The notes beneath the pieces were generated by a model. The model was not told the origin of the DNA. It did no database searches and saw nothing but the letters and a program-made list of their open reading frames with translations. A program made the position numbers and the translations under genes. A DNA stretch of 64,000 nt, from NCBI RefSeq assembly GCF_008364685.1, contig NZ_VTTL01000007.1, positions 62,001 through 126,000 of the forward strand. Reading direction: 5' to 3'. This document shows, one piece after another, positions 56,964 to 64,000 of the stretch. The stretch comes from Xanthobacter oligotrophicus. GTDB lineage: Bacteria; Pseudomonadota; Alphaproteobacteria; Rhizobiales; Xanthobacteraceae. How positions within the stretch are numbered: the first letter of the stretch is position 1; each line of letters begins with the position of its first letter.

Positions 56964-57386
56964 TCACTCGGCGGCGGTGGGCGCGGGGGCGGACTTGCCG
57001 CCCTTCTTGATCTTGCCGTCGGCGGTGCGGTCCTGGCGCTCGGCGATACGGGCCGACTTGCCGCGGCGATCGCGCAGGTAATAGAGCTTGGCGCGGCGCA
57101 CCTTGCCGCGGCGCACCACCTTGATGGAATCGATCAGCGGCGCATAGACCGGGAACACGCGTTCCACGCCCTCGCCGTAGGAAATCTTGCGGACCGTGAA
57201 GCTCTCGTTGATGCCGCCGCCGGAACGCGCGATGCACACGCCCTCATAGGCCTGCACGCGCGAGCGCTCGCCTTCGACGACCTTCACGTTCACGATAATG
57301 GTATCGCCGGGCTGGAAGTCCGGGATGGCACGCTTTTCGGCGAGTTTCGCCGCCTGCTCGGCTTCGAGCGTCTGGATGATGTTCAT
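56964..57386 (-). CDS. rplS: 50S ribosomal protein L19
   Basis: Ribosomal protein of 140 residues: [97 protein letters not shown]. The C-terminal extension ([22 protein letters not shown]) is common in alphaproteobacteria. AAGG precedes ATG 57386. Last gene of the rimM-trmD-rplS group. Confidence 0.97.
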   Translation of the reverse strand: MNIIQTLEAEQAAKLAEKRAIPDFQPGDTIIVNVKVVEGERSRVQAYEGVCIARSGGGINESFTVRKISYGEGVERVFPVYAPLIDSIKVVRRGKVRRAKLYYLRDRRGKSARIAERQDRTADGKIKKGGKSAPAPTAAE

Positions 57387-57490
57387 GTCGCCAACCTTTT
57401 GCAGCCACCGGTTCGGCAAAACGCCCCGGTGCCACGTTGTGTCGTTTTAAGTTAAGGGACGCGGCTCCATAGCCGAGAAACAGGGCCGTG

Positions 57491-58210
57491 TCATTCCCTT
57501 TCCTTCATGGTCCCGTCATGCGGGGATATTCCCGAGAGCAGGTCCGGCCGCCGCGCGCGGGTGACGGCGAGGGATTCACCGTGGCGCCAGCGGGCGACGC
57601 GGGCGTGATCGCCTGAGGTCAGCACGTCCGGGATGGGCTGGCCCTCGAACAGCTGCGGGCGGGTGTATTGCGGATATTCCAGCAGGCCGGCGGAAAAGCT
57701 CTCCTCGGTGCCGCTCTCCGCCTTGCCCATGACGCCGGGAATGAGCCGCACGCAGGCATCGAGCAAAAGCAGCGCCGCCGCCTCGCCGCCGGACAGCACC
57801 ACGTCGCCGACGCAGATTTCCTCGAGGTTGCGGGCCGCGACGATGCGCTCGTCCACGCCCTCGAACCGCCCGCACAGGATCACCGCGCCGGGGCCTTCCG
57901 ACAAAGCGCGCACCCGCGCCTGGGTCAGCGGGGCGCCGCGCGGGGTCATGAGCAGGCGGGGGCGGGGATCATCGGGCGGGGAGACCGCATCGATGGCGCG
58001 GGCCAGCACGTCGGCGCGCATGACCATGCCGGGGCCGCCGCCGGCGGGGGTGTCGTCCACGGAGCGGTGCTTGTCGAGGGCATGGTCGCGGATCTGCACC
58101 GCCTCCAGCGCCCACAGCCCCTTCTCCAGCGCCCGGCCAGCCAAGGCATGGCCGAGCGGCCCGGGAAACATCTCGGGATAAAGGGTGAGGATGCTGGCGC
58201 GGAAGGTCAT
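57491..58210 (-). CDS. trmD: tRNA (guanine-37-N1)-methyltransferase
   Basis: SPOUT methyltransferase of 239 residues that forms m1G37 in tRNA to prevent frameshifting. Signatures: [65 protein letters not shown]-type loop (here [22 protein letters not shown]) and [33 protein letters not shown]. Starts at 58210 (MTFRASIL). Between rimM and rplS, the usual order. Confidence 0.97.
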   Translation of the reverse strand: MTFRASILTLYPEMFPGPLGHALAGRALEKGLWALEAVQIRDHALDKHRSVDDTPAGGGPGMVMRADVLARAIDAVSPPDDPRPRLLMTPRGAPLTQARVRALSEGPGAVILCGRFEGVDERIVAARNLEEICVGDVVLSGGEAAALLLLDACVRLIPGVMGKAESGTEESFSAGLLEYPQYTRPQLFEGQPIPDVLTSGDHARVARWRHGESLAVTRARRPDLLSGISPHDGTMKERE

Positions 58211-58268
58211 GGTGGCGTGATGGGGGAGGGGAGCGCCCGAGTCAAACGGGGGGTGGGCAGCGCCGGGC

Positions 58269-58826
58269 TCACTCCCCCCCGGTGTCTTCGCCCTCTTCCG
58301 GCTCTGCCGGGCGGCGTTCCACGAAGGCTTCGGCGATGACCACGCGCCGGCCGGGCAGGTCCACCACCGGCACCGCATCGTTGGAGAAAGGCACCATCAG
58401 CGTCTTGGCCTTGGTGGCGGGCAGGGTGGGGGCATATTCCAGGATGTCGCCGGCGCCGAAATCCTGCAGCGCCACCACCGTGCCGATCACCGCGCCGGTC
58501 TCGTCCTGCACGTCGAGGCCGATGAGGTCGGCGTGGTAGAAGGTCTCCTCGTCGTCGGGCGGCGGCAGGGCATCGCGGGGGACGAAGAGGTCCACATTGG
58601 TCAGCGCCTCGGCCGCCGTGCGGTCGGCGATGCCCTCGATGCGGGCGACGAAATGGTCCTTGGCGGCGCGCAACGTGGCGATGCGGAAGCGCTTCTTGCC
58701 GGTGGCGTCGGTGAGCGGATCGTAGTCCAGCACGGCGCCGGGATCTTCGGTGAAGACGAAGAGGCGCACCTCGCCCCTCACGCCATGGGGGGCGCCGATG
58801 CGGGCGACGAGGATGCGGTCGGCCAT
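58269..58826 (-). CDS. rimM: 16S rRNA processing protein RimM
   Basis: Ribosome maturation factor of 185 residues that assists 30S head assembly. N-terminal half [28 protein letters not shown]-barrel half [54 protein letters not shown]. The acidic tail ([11 protein letters not shown]) is typical. rpsP, the usual first gene of this group, is not next to it; the neighbour is the GntR gene. Confidence 0.96.
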   Translation of the reverse strand: MADRILVARIGAPHGVRGEVRLFVFTEDPGAVLDYDPLTDATGKKRFRIATLRAAKDHFVARIEGIADRTAAEALTNVDLFVPRDALPPPDDEETFYHADLIGLDVQDETGAVIGTVVALQDFGAGDILEYAPTLPATKAKTLMVPFSNDAVPVVDLPGRRVVIAEAFVERRPAEPEEGEDTGGE

Positions 58827-58868
58827 GAAGTCTCCGGAACGGACGGGTCTGGCGCTCAGTATCGGACA

Positions 58869-58922
58869 AGAGCACGCGTTCTGCGATCAGCTTGGCGAGG
58901 CAGGCTGACCGGCGCGTGCTCT
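58869..58922. repeat. Inverted-repeat element between rimM and the GntR gene
   Basis: Arms AGAGCACGCG (58869-58878) and CGCGTGCTCT (58913-58922), perfectly complementary, with an inner CAGC / GCTG pair in the loop. The terminal AGAGC/GCTCT resembles that of the dispersed repeats at 5999 and 33229. It could act as a terminator-like hairpin for the GntR gene, whose stop codon it touches, though there is no T-run. Confidence 0.7.
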
Positions 58923-59766
58923 AGCGCAGGTCCTCGCCCTTTGCCAAGGACTTGGACCGTGTCCTGCGCCGGGTGTCCGCGCCGGCCTCCTCCGTCGTCG
59001 TCTCGCCCGTGCCCTCGCGCATGCCCTGGTCCGCACCTTGGCGGGGTCCGTCTGTCGACCTGGCGCGCGCCGCCCGCTGCTCGATCACCCGAAGCAGGTC
59101 GGCGTGCACCTTGCCGATATGGCCGTCGAGGAAAGAGGTGGCCTCCGCCACGGCGCCGGCCCGGCACAGGGCGATGAGCTGGGCGTGCTCGCTCTTGGCC
59201 CGGTCCATGGCTTCCGTGGTGGAGAGCTGGAGCCTTGTGTACCGGTCCGAGGTCTGGAGCAAAGCGGCGACGATCTGGCGGGTGCGGGGCAGGGCCGCGC
59301 GATCATAGAGCGCCATGTGGAAATCGGCGTTCAGGATGCCCCACTGGCTCACGTCATGGGCCTTCGTGGCGGCGGTGAAGCGGGCGTGGATGGCGTCGAG
59401 CTTGGTGAAATCCGCGTCGGTGAACAGCGGGATGGCGCGCTCCAGCAGGCGCGGCTCCATGATCCGCCGCAGCTCGAACACGTCGTTGATCTCCTCCACC
59501 GACAGGTCGGAGACGATGGCGCCCTTCTGCGGCACCATGCGCACCAGCCCCTCGGCCTCCAGCTGGAACAGCGCCTCGCGCACCGGGATGCGGCTGACGC
59601 CATAGGCATCCGCCAGCGCATCCTGCCGCAGCTGGGTGCCGGCGGGATGGGTGCCGTCGAGGATCGACTGGCGCAACTGGTCAAGGATCGCCGCCGAGAG
59701 CGTGCGGTGCTTGAGGCCCTTCTGGGCGGCGGTCGGACTGCCGGAATTCATGCTGCCGGAATTCAT
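58921..59766 (-). CDS. GntR-family transcriptional regulator (FadR/FCD subfamily)
   Basis: Regulator of 281 residues. The winged helix-turn-helix (about 15-80: LSAAILDQLRQSILDGTHPAGTQLRQDALADAYGVSRIPVREALFQLEAEGLVRMVPQKGAIV) is followed by an FCD effector domain (DVFELRRIMEPRLLERAI, DFHMALYDRAALPRTRQIVAAL, EHAQLIALCRAGAVAEATSFLDGHI) with metal-binding-type His and Asp residues. A 50-residue charged C-terminal tail is unusual. The N-terminus repeats MNSGS twice, so the start could also be 59751. Divergent from the TRAP operon, the probable target; ligand likely a carboxylate. Confidence 0.92.
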   Translation of the reverse strand: MNSGSMNSGSPTAAQKGLKHRTLSAAILDQLRQSILDGTHPAGTQLRQDALADAYGVSRIPVREALFQLEAEGLVRMVPQKGAIVSDLSVEEINDVFELRRIMEPRLLERAIPLFTDADFTKLDAIHARFTAATKAHDVSQWGILNADFHMALYDRAALPRTRQIVAALLQTSDRYTRLQLSTTEAMDRAKSEHAQLIALCRAGAVAEATSFLDGHIGKVHADLLRVIEQRAARARSTDGPRQGADQGMREGTGETTTEEAGADTRRRTRSKSLAKGEDLR

Positions 59767-59802
59767 GGGATCTGAGCTACAGCAAAAAGCGTTGGCGGGG
59801 TA

Positions 59803-59832
59803 TTGACGTGTCGAATGTATAAAATCTACATT
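59803..59832 (+). promoter_or_regulatory. Candidate promoter and GntR operator before the TRAP operon
   Basis: TTGACG at 59803-59808 and TACATT at 59827-59832 with 18-base spacing could be -35 and -10 boxes. The inverted repeat AATGTA-N7-TACATT (59814-59832) overlaps them, in the position expected for a GntR-type repressor operator. It lies between the divergent GntR and dctQ genes. Confidence 0.5.
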
Positions 59833-59890
59833 TGGATTGAAAGCACCAAATCGAGACCCACAAGGGTCCGCCTTCCAGAGCGACGAAAAC

Positions 59891-60514
59891 ATGAACCATG
59901 CGACCAAGACAGGCGCCGCGGGAGTGGGGCCGTGCGGGCTGGTGCTCGCCCTCTCGTCCGGCCTCCTCGCCTTCGAGCGGGTGGCGGTGATCGGACTGAT
60001 GGGGCTCGTCAGCTTCCTCATCCTGCTGAATGTGGTGACCCGCTATACCGGGACGCCCATCTACTGGATCGACGAATCGGCCATCTATGCGGTGGTCTGG
60101 CTGAGCTTCATCGGCGCCTCGGCCATGACGCGCCTGCGCCTCGACTTCTCGGTGGGCATGCTCACCGAGCGCCTGCCGCCCACGGGGGTGAAGGTGGCGC
60201 GGGCCATCGCCACGGCCTTCACCGTGCTGTTCGGCCTCATGCTCTCCTACATGTGCTGGCTGTGGATGGATCCCGTCGGCATCGCGGCGGCCGGTTTCGA
60301 TGCCAAGACCTTCGCCGGGGAAAGCTTCAACTTCTTCTATACGGAACACACGCAGACCCTGAACTGGCCCACCTGGGCCATCAGCCTCGTCATCCCGCTG
60401 TTTGCTGTCTCCATCACCATCCACGGCCTCGCCAACCTGGTGGAAGACCTGGAATTCGTGCCGCGCCGCGTCTATCGCGGCTTCCCCATGGCCAATGCGG
60501 AGGCGGCAAGCTGA
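59891..60514 (+). CDS. dctQ: TRAP transporter small permease (DctQ)
   Basis: Inner-membrane protein of 207 residues with four predicted helices (VAVIGLMGLVSFLILLNVVTRY, AVVWLSFIGASAMTRLRLDFSVG, VARAIATAFTVLFGLMLSYMCW, WAISLVIPLFAVSITIHGL). The motif IYWIDESAIYAVVWLSFIGAS is typical of DctQ. ATG 59891 chosen; TTG 59837 would add an odd hydrophilic stretch. Its stop overlaps the dctM start by one base (TGATG). Confidence 0.9.
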   Translation: MNHATKTGAAGVGPCGLVLALSSGLLAFERVAVIGLMGLVSFLILLNVVTRYTGTPIYWIDESAIYAVVWLSFIGASAMTRLRLDFSVGMLTERLPPTGVKVARAIATAFTVLFGLMLSYMCWLWMDPVGIAAAGFDAKTFAGESFNFFYTEHTQTLNWPTWAISLVIPLFAVSITIHGLANLVEDLEFVPRRVYRGFPMANAEAAS

Positions 60515-61779
60515 TGGTCACCACCGCCGCATTCCTCATCACCATGCTGGTGGGCGTGCCCATCAGCCTGTGCCTGGCCCTGTCCGGGGTGGCGTTTATC
60601 CTCGCCACCGGCAACCCGCTGCTGCTGCAGACCTTTCCCACCCAGCTGTTCGGCGGGGTGGACAGCTACGGCCTCATCGCCATCCCGCTGTTCGTGCTGA
60701 TCGGCGAGATCATGAACGGCGGCGGCATCACCCGCCGGCTCATCGACATGGCCATGGCGGTGGTGGGCCGCATGCGGGGCGGGCTCGCCTACGTGAACCT
60801 CATCGCCAACATGCTGGTGTCGTCCATCCTCGGCTCGGCCACGGCGCAGGTCGCCATCATGGCGCAGATCCTGGTGCCGGAGATGGTGAAGAAGGGTTAC
60901 GACAAGACCTTCGCCGCCGGCCTCACCGCCTATGCGGGCATGCTGGGGCCCATCATCCCGCCGTCCATCATGTTCGTGGTCTATTCGGTGCTGGCGCAGG
61001 TGTCGGTGAGCGACATGCTCATCGCCGGCATCATCCCCGGCGTGCTGTTGACCGGGCTGTTCTGCGTCTGCGTCTACATCATGGGCTTCTTCTACGATTA
61101 CCCCAGCGGCGAGACCATGACCTGGCGCCAGCGGGTGGACATCGTGCTGAATGCCATTCCCACCTTGCTCATCCCCATCGTCATCGTCGGCTCCATCCTC
61201 ACCGGCCTCGCCAATGCCACGGAATCGGCGGCGGTGGGCGCGCTCGCGGCCCTGCTCATCGGCCGCTACTGGACCAAGGAACTGTCGTTCTCCGAACTGC
61301 CGCAGATGCTGCTGAAGGCCGGGCTCTATTCCTCCGTCATCCTGTTCCTGGTGGCGGTGGCGGCGGTGTTCTCCTGGGTGCTGGTCTACGGCAAGATCCC
61401 GCAGGCGGTGGCGGCCTGGGTGCAGACCGTGGCCCACGACCCGATCTCCTTCATGCTGCTGGTGAACGTGATCCTGCTGGTCATCGGCACGGTGATCGAC
61501 GGCGCGCCCGGCCTCATCATGACGGTGCCGATCCTTTTGCCCATCGCCGTGGATGTCTACCACATCGATCCCGTGCATTTCGGCGTAGTGGTGGTGATCA
61601 ACCTAGTCCTCGGCTTCCTCTCCCCGCCGGTCGGCCTGTGTTTCTTCGTGGCCTCCGCAGTCACGGGGGCGAAGGTGGGGCGGATGTTCTGGGTCACCCT
61701 GCCGTTCTTCTTCGCTTCCTGCGCGCTTCTGGTCCTGCTGTCGCTGGTGCCGTGGCTGTCCACCGTTCTCGTCAAATAA
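60514..61779 (+). CDS. dctM: TRAP transporter large permease (DctM)
   Basis: Inner-membrane protein of 421 residues with about 12 hydrophobic segments. Family motifs: PLFVLIGEIMNGGGITRRLIDMA, GGLAYVNLIANMLVSSILGSATAQVAIMAQILVPEM, GMLGPIIPPSIMFVVYSVLAQVSV, GTVIDGAPGLIMTVPILLPI and SPPVGLCFFVASAVTGAKV. With DctQ it forms the Na-driven transport unit fed by DctP. Translationally coupled to dctQ. Confidence 0.95.
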   Translation: MVTTAAFLITMLVGVPISLCLALSGVAFILATGNPLLLQTFPTQLFGGVDSYGLIAIPLFVLIGEIMNGGGITRRLIDMAMAVVGRMRGGLAYVNLIANMLVSSILGSATAQVAIMAQILVPEMVKKGYDKTFAAGLTAYAGMLGPIIPPSIMFVVYSVLAQVSVSDMLIAGIIPGVLLTGLFCVCVYIMGFFYDYPSGETMTWRQRVDIVLNAIPTLLIPIVIVGSILTGLANATESAAVGALAALLIGRYWTKELSFSELPQMLLKAGLYSSVILFLVAVAAVFSWVLVYGKIPQAVAAWVQTVAHDPISFMLLVNVILLVIGTVIDGAPGLIMTVPILLPIAVDVYHIDPVHFGVVVVINLVLGFLSPPVGLCFFVASAVTGAKVGRMFWVTLPFFFASCALLVLLSLVPWLSTVLVK

Positions 61780-61805
61780 AAAACCAACCTTCCCGGAGCC
61801 CTGCC

Positions 61806-62813
61806 ATGTCTCGCCCCGTCATGACTTTGTCCCGTCGTCATTTCCTCATGACCGCCGCCGCCGGCGCCGCCCTTCCGCTTGCCATGCCCAGCGTGGTGCG
61901 GGCCCAGGAGGCGCGGGAATTCCGCCTCGGCATCATCACCCCGGGCGGCCATCCCTGGAACGTGGCCGCCGACAAGGTGGGCGCGCTGCTGAAGGAGGAG
62001 ACCAAGGGTCGCCTCTCCATCACCGTCTTCCCCTCGGGCCAGCTCGGCAACGAGGCGGCCATGCTGCAGCAGATGCAGACCGGCGCCCTCGACATGGGCT
62101 GGATCATGACCGCGGAACTCGGCTCGCGGGTGCCGGCCATCGCCGCCATCAACGCCCCTTGGGTGGTGGATTCCACCGCCAAGGCCGGCAAGCTGGTGCG
62201 CACCCCGGTGGCCATGAGCCTCTTGGACGTGCTGCCCAAGGAAACCGGGACAGTGGGCCTCGCCTGGGGCATCACCACCATGCGCGTCGTGTTCTCCGCG
62301 AAGCCCATCACGGGCATCAAGGACCTGAACGGCATGAAGCTGCGCATCAACACCACGCCGGCCTATCGCGACTTCTACCAGCTGCTCGGCGCCGCCCCGA
62401 CGCCGATCCCCACCCCGGCGGTGTTCGACGCCATGTCCAACGGCCAGGTGGACGGCCTGGAGGCCGACCTCGACTTCTCCTGGAACCAGCGCTTCGACAA
62501 GGTGTCGAAGACCATGCTGAAGATGGACGCCATCTTCATGCCGGTCATCGCGCTGGTCTCCGGCCGCGTGTGGCAGACGCTCTCGCCCACCGACAAGGCG
62601 CTCATCAGCAAGCTCACGAAGAGCGCGCTCGACGCCCAGGTGGACGAGACGGTGGTGAACGAGCCGGTACTGCTGGAGAAATTCAAGGCCGCGATCCCGA
62701 TCAAGGTGGCGGAAGTGGCCGACCGCGAGAAGATCATCGCCGAATACGACAAGATCTGGCTGCCCAAGGCCCCGATCCTCGCCGACCTGCGCAAGGCCGG
62801 CGCCGCCCTCTGA
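61806..62813 (+). CDS. dctP: TRAP transporter solute-binding protein (DctP)
   Basis: Periplasmic protein of 335 residues. A twin-arginine-like signal (SRRHFLMTAAAGAALPLAMPSVVRAQ) is followed by the DctP fold: FRLGIITPGGHPWNVAADKVGALLKEETKGRLSITVFPSGQLGNEAAMLQQMQTGALDMGW, and the helix-connecting GMKLRINTTPAYRDFYQLLGAAPTPIPTPAVFDAMSNGQVDGLE with the substrate-carboxylate arginine. Ligand probably an acidic organic compound; the neighbouring DapA-family gene suggests a 2-oxo acid or sugar acid. 26 bases after dctM. Confidence 0.92.
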   Translation: MSRPVMTLSRRHFLMTAAAGAALPLAMPSVVRAQEAREFRLGIITPGGHPWNVAADKVGALLKEETKGRLSITVFPSGQLGNEAAMLQQMQTGALDMGWIMTAELGSRVPAIAAINAPWVVDSTAKAGKLVRTPVAMSLLDVLPKETGTVGLAWGITTMRVVFSAKPITGIKDLNGMKLRINTTPAYRDFYQLLGAAPTPIPTPAVFDAMSNGQVDGLEADLDFSWNQRFDKVSKTMLKMDAIFMPVIALVSGRVWQTLSPTDKALISKLTKSALDAQVDETVVNEPVLLEKFKAAIPIKVAEVADREKIIAEYDKIWLPKAPILADLRKAGAAL

Positions 62814-62883
62814 TCCCTGAAACCCGCACGCGGACAGGGCAGGGCCTTGTCCGCACCCCTTATCGACACAAGGATGACATGAG

Positions 62884-63813
62884 ATGAAGCCGGCAATCAG
62901 CTGGGAAGGCGTCTTCCCGGCCGTGACCACCCAGTTCCGCGACGACTATTCGCTCGACATCGACGCCACCGCCAAGGTGATGGAAGGCCTGATCCGCGAC
63001 GGCGTGTCCGGCATGATCGTGTGTGGCACCGTGGGCGAGAACTGCTCGCTGACCACCGCGGAGAAGATCCAGGTGATGGAGGCCGGCAAGGCGGTGGCTG
63101 CCGGCCGGGTGCCGGTGATCTGCGGCATCGCCGAATTCACCAGCGACTTCGCCATCGCCACTGCAAAGGAGGCGGCCAAGGTGGGCGTGGACGGCATCAT
63201 GCTCATGCCGGCGCTGGTGTATTCCTCCAAGCCCCATGAGACGGCGGCGCATTTCCGCACCGTCTCCAAGGCCACCGACCTGCCGGTGATGATCTACAAC
63301 AACCCGCCGGTCTACAAGAACGACGTGACCCCGGACGTGGTTGCTTCCCTGGTGGATTGCGAAACCATCGTCTGTTTTAAGGAAAGCTCGGGCGACACCC
63401 GCCGTTTCATCGACCTGCGCAACAAGGTGGGCGACCGCTTCATCATGTTCGCCGGCCTCGACGACGTGGTGGTGGAGAGCATCGCCATGGGTGCGCAGGG
63501 CTGGGTGTCCGGCATGTCCAACGCCTTCCCGCGCGAGGGCGAGACCCTGTTCCGCCTCGCCCGCGCCGGCCGCTATGCGGAAGCCATGACGCTCTACGAG
63601 TGGTTCATGCCCCTGCTGCACCTCGACGCGCGCCCCGATCTCGTCCAGTGCATCAAGCTGTGCGAGCACGTCATGGGCCGTGGCACCTTCCTCACCCGCC
63701 CGCCGCGCCTGGCGCTGCTGGACCACGAGCGGGCCGAGGTGGAAGCGCTGATGGCGGCCGCCCTCAAGACCCGTCCGGAACTTCCCGACGTGGGGCTGAA
63801 GGCCGCGGCCTGA
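62884..63813 (+). CDS. DapA-family (dihydrodipicolinate synthase-like) lyase/aldolase
   Basis: TIM-barrel class I aldolase/lyase of 309 residues. The Schiff-base lysine is in IVCFKESSGD and the catalytic tyrosine in LPVMIYNNPP; GTVGENCSLTTAEK replaces the pyruvate-binding GTTGE motif with Val and GENCS. Close relatives include hydroxyproline- or sugar-acid-pathway enzymes as well as DapA itself. The location after a TRAP transporter and opposite a GntR regulator favours a catabolic 2-keto-acid aldolase or dehydratase. 70 bases after dctP. Confidence 0.88.
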   Translation: MKPAISWEGVFPAVTTQFRDDYSLDIDATAKVMEGLIRDGVSGMIVCGTVGENCSLTTAEKIQVMEAGKAVAAGRVPVICGIAEFTSDFAIATAKEAAKVGVDGIMLMPALVYSSKPHETAAHFRTVSKATDLPVMIYNNPPVYKNDVTPDVVASLVDCETIVCFKESSGDTRRFIDLRNKVGDRFIMFAGLDDVVVESIAMGAQGWVSGMSNAFPREGETLFRLARAGRYAEAMTLYEWFMPLLHLDARPDLVQCIKLCEHVMGRGTFLTRPPRLALLDHERAEVEALMAAALKTRPELPDVGLKAAA

Positions 63814-63837
63814 GGACTTTTCTGGCCCGGCCTTGCT

Positions 63838-63861
63838 CCCTCTCCCGTTTGCGGGGGAGGG
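63838..63861. repeat. G+C-rich palindromic repeat (CCCTCTCCCG family)
   Basis: CCCTCTCCCG-TTTG-CGGGGGAGGG, an imperfect palindrome 24 bases after the DapA-family gene. It belongs with the copies at 38241-38418 and 49411-49442. The rest of the window to 64000 holds no recognisable gene. Confidence 0.8.
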
Positions 63862-64000
63862 ATGGGGAGGGGGCCTGTGCACGGTCCTGGCGCGACATGG
63901 GGTGTGAAGCACACCTGAGTGTGCTGCCCCCTACCGTCCCGCACCCAACCCCACCCTTGCGAAGCCGGGGGCCGTGCGGCACCCTCCCGGCCATGTCGAG

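Overview
The window is high-G+C DNA from what looks like an alphaproteobacterium. Good pointers are an Omp25/RopB-type porin, a NasS/NasT-controlled nitrate assimilation operon, a tandem-domain PPK2 enzyme, CsbD, MeaB and SRAP. The overall gene mix would suit Hyphomicrobiales, perhaps Xanthobacteraceae; the family-level placement is inference from gene content, not from a search.

Layout. 1-19.4 kb is ordinary chromosome: the 3' part of a propionyl-CoA synthetase gene, two small secreted cysteine proteins, a porin, an MBL hydrolase, SRAP, envelope proteins (extensin-like, L,D-transpeptidase), CorA, an SDR, PdxH, a DnaJ-type chaperone, an endolysin-like protein, a MaoC hydratase, a polyphosphate:AMP phosphotransferase, and a MetQ-like binding protein behind a perfect 38-bp palindrome. 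19.4-28.0 kb is a compact integrated element of about 8.6 kb at the 3' end of a tRNA-Gln gene. It is bounded by an 18-bp direct repeat and carries a tyrosine integrase next to the distal att site, a serine recombinase, and a RepA-like ATPase. Its cargo is a four-gene operon (DUF2188, triple ubiquitin-like 'multiubiquitin' protein, ThiF/E1-like enzyme, DUF6527) transcribed divergently from an XRE repressor/ImmA-type protease pair. This is the most interesting part of the window.

28-39.7 kb returns to chromosome: enoyl-CoA hydratase, TauE/TIGR02186 pair, a GGDEF protein, Pcp-MeaB, CsbD, FolP-FolK, MsrA, an acetyltransferase and inorganic pyrophosphatase. 39.7-53.1 kb is a complete nitrate assimilation locus, all on the minus strand: nasT-nasS, then nrtA-nrtB-nrtD-globin-FAD oxidoreductase-nirA-flavin reductase-nasA. 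The nrtA leader contains a candidate sigma-54 promoter, two consecutive hexaloop hairpins (A1/G4) and a terminator that overlaps the second, which is the layout expected for NasT (ANTAR) antitermination.

53.4-56.8 kb holds a PMT-like membrane protein and two tandem GT-A-like proteins. 57-58.8 kb is rimM-trmD-rplS. 58.9-63.8 kb is a GntR regulator divergent from a TRAP transporter (dctQ, dctM, dctP) and a DapA-family lyase/aldolase, presumably one catabolic operon. Short palindromic intergenic repeats of at least two families are scattered through the chromosomal parts; one copy supplies the last 34 codons of the pcp gene.
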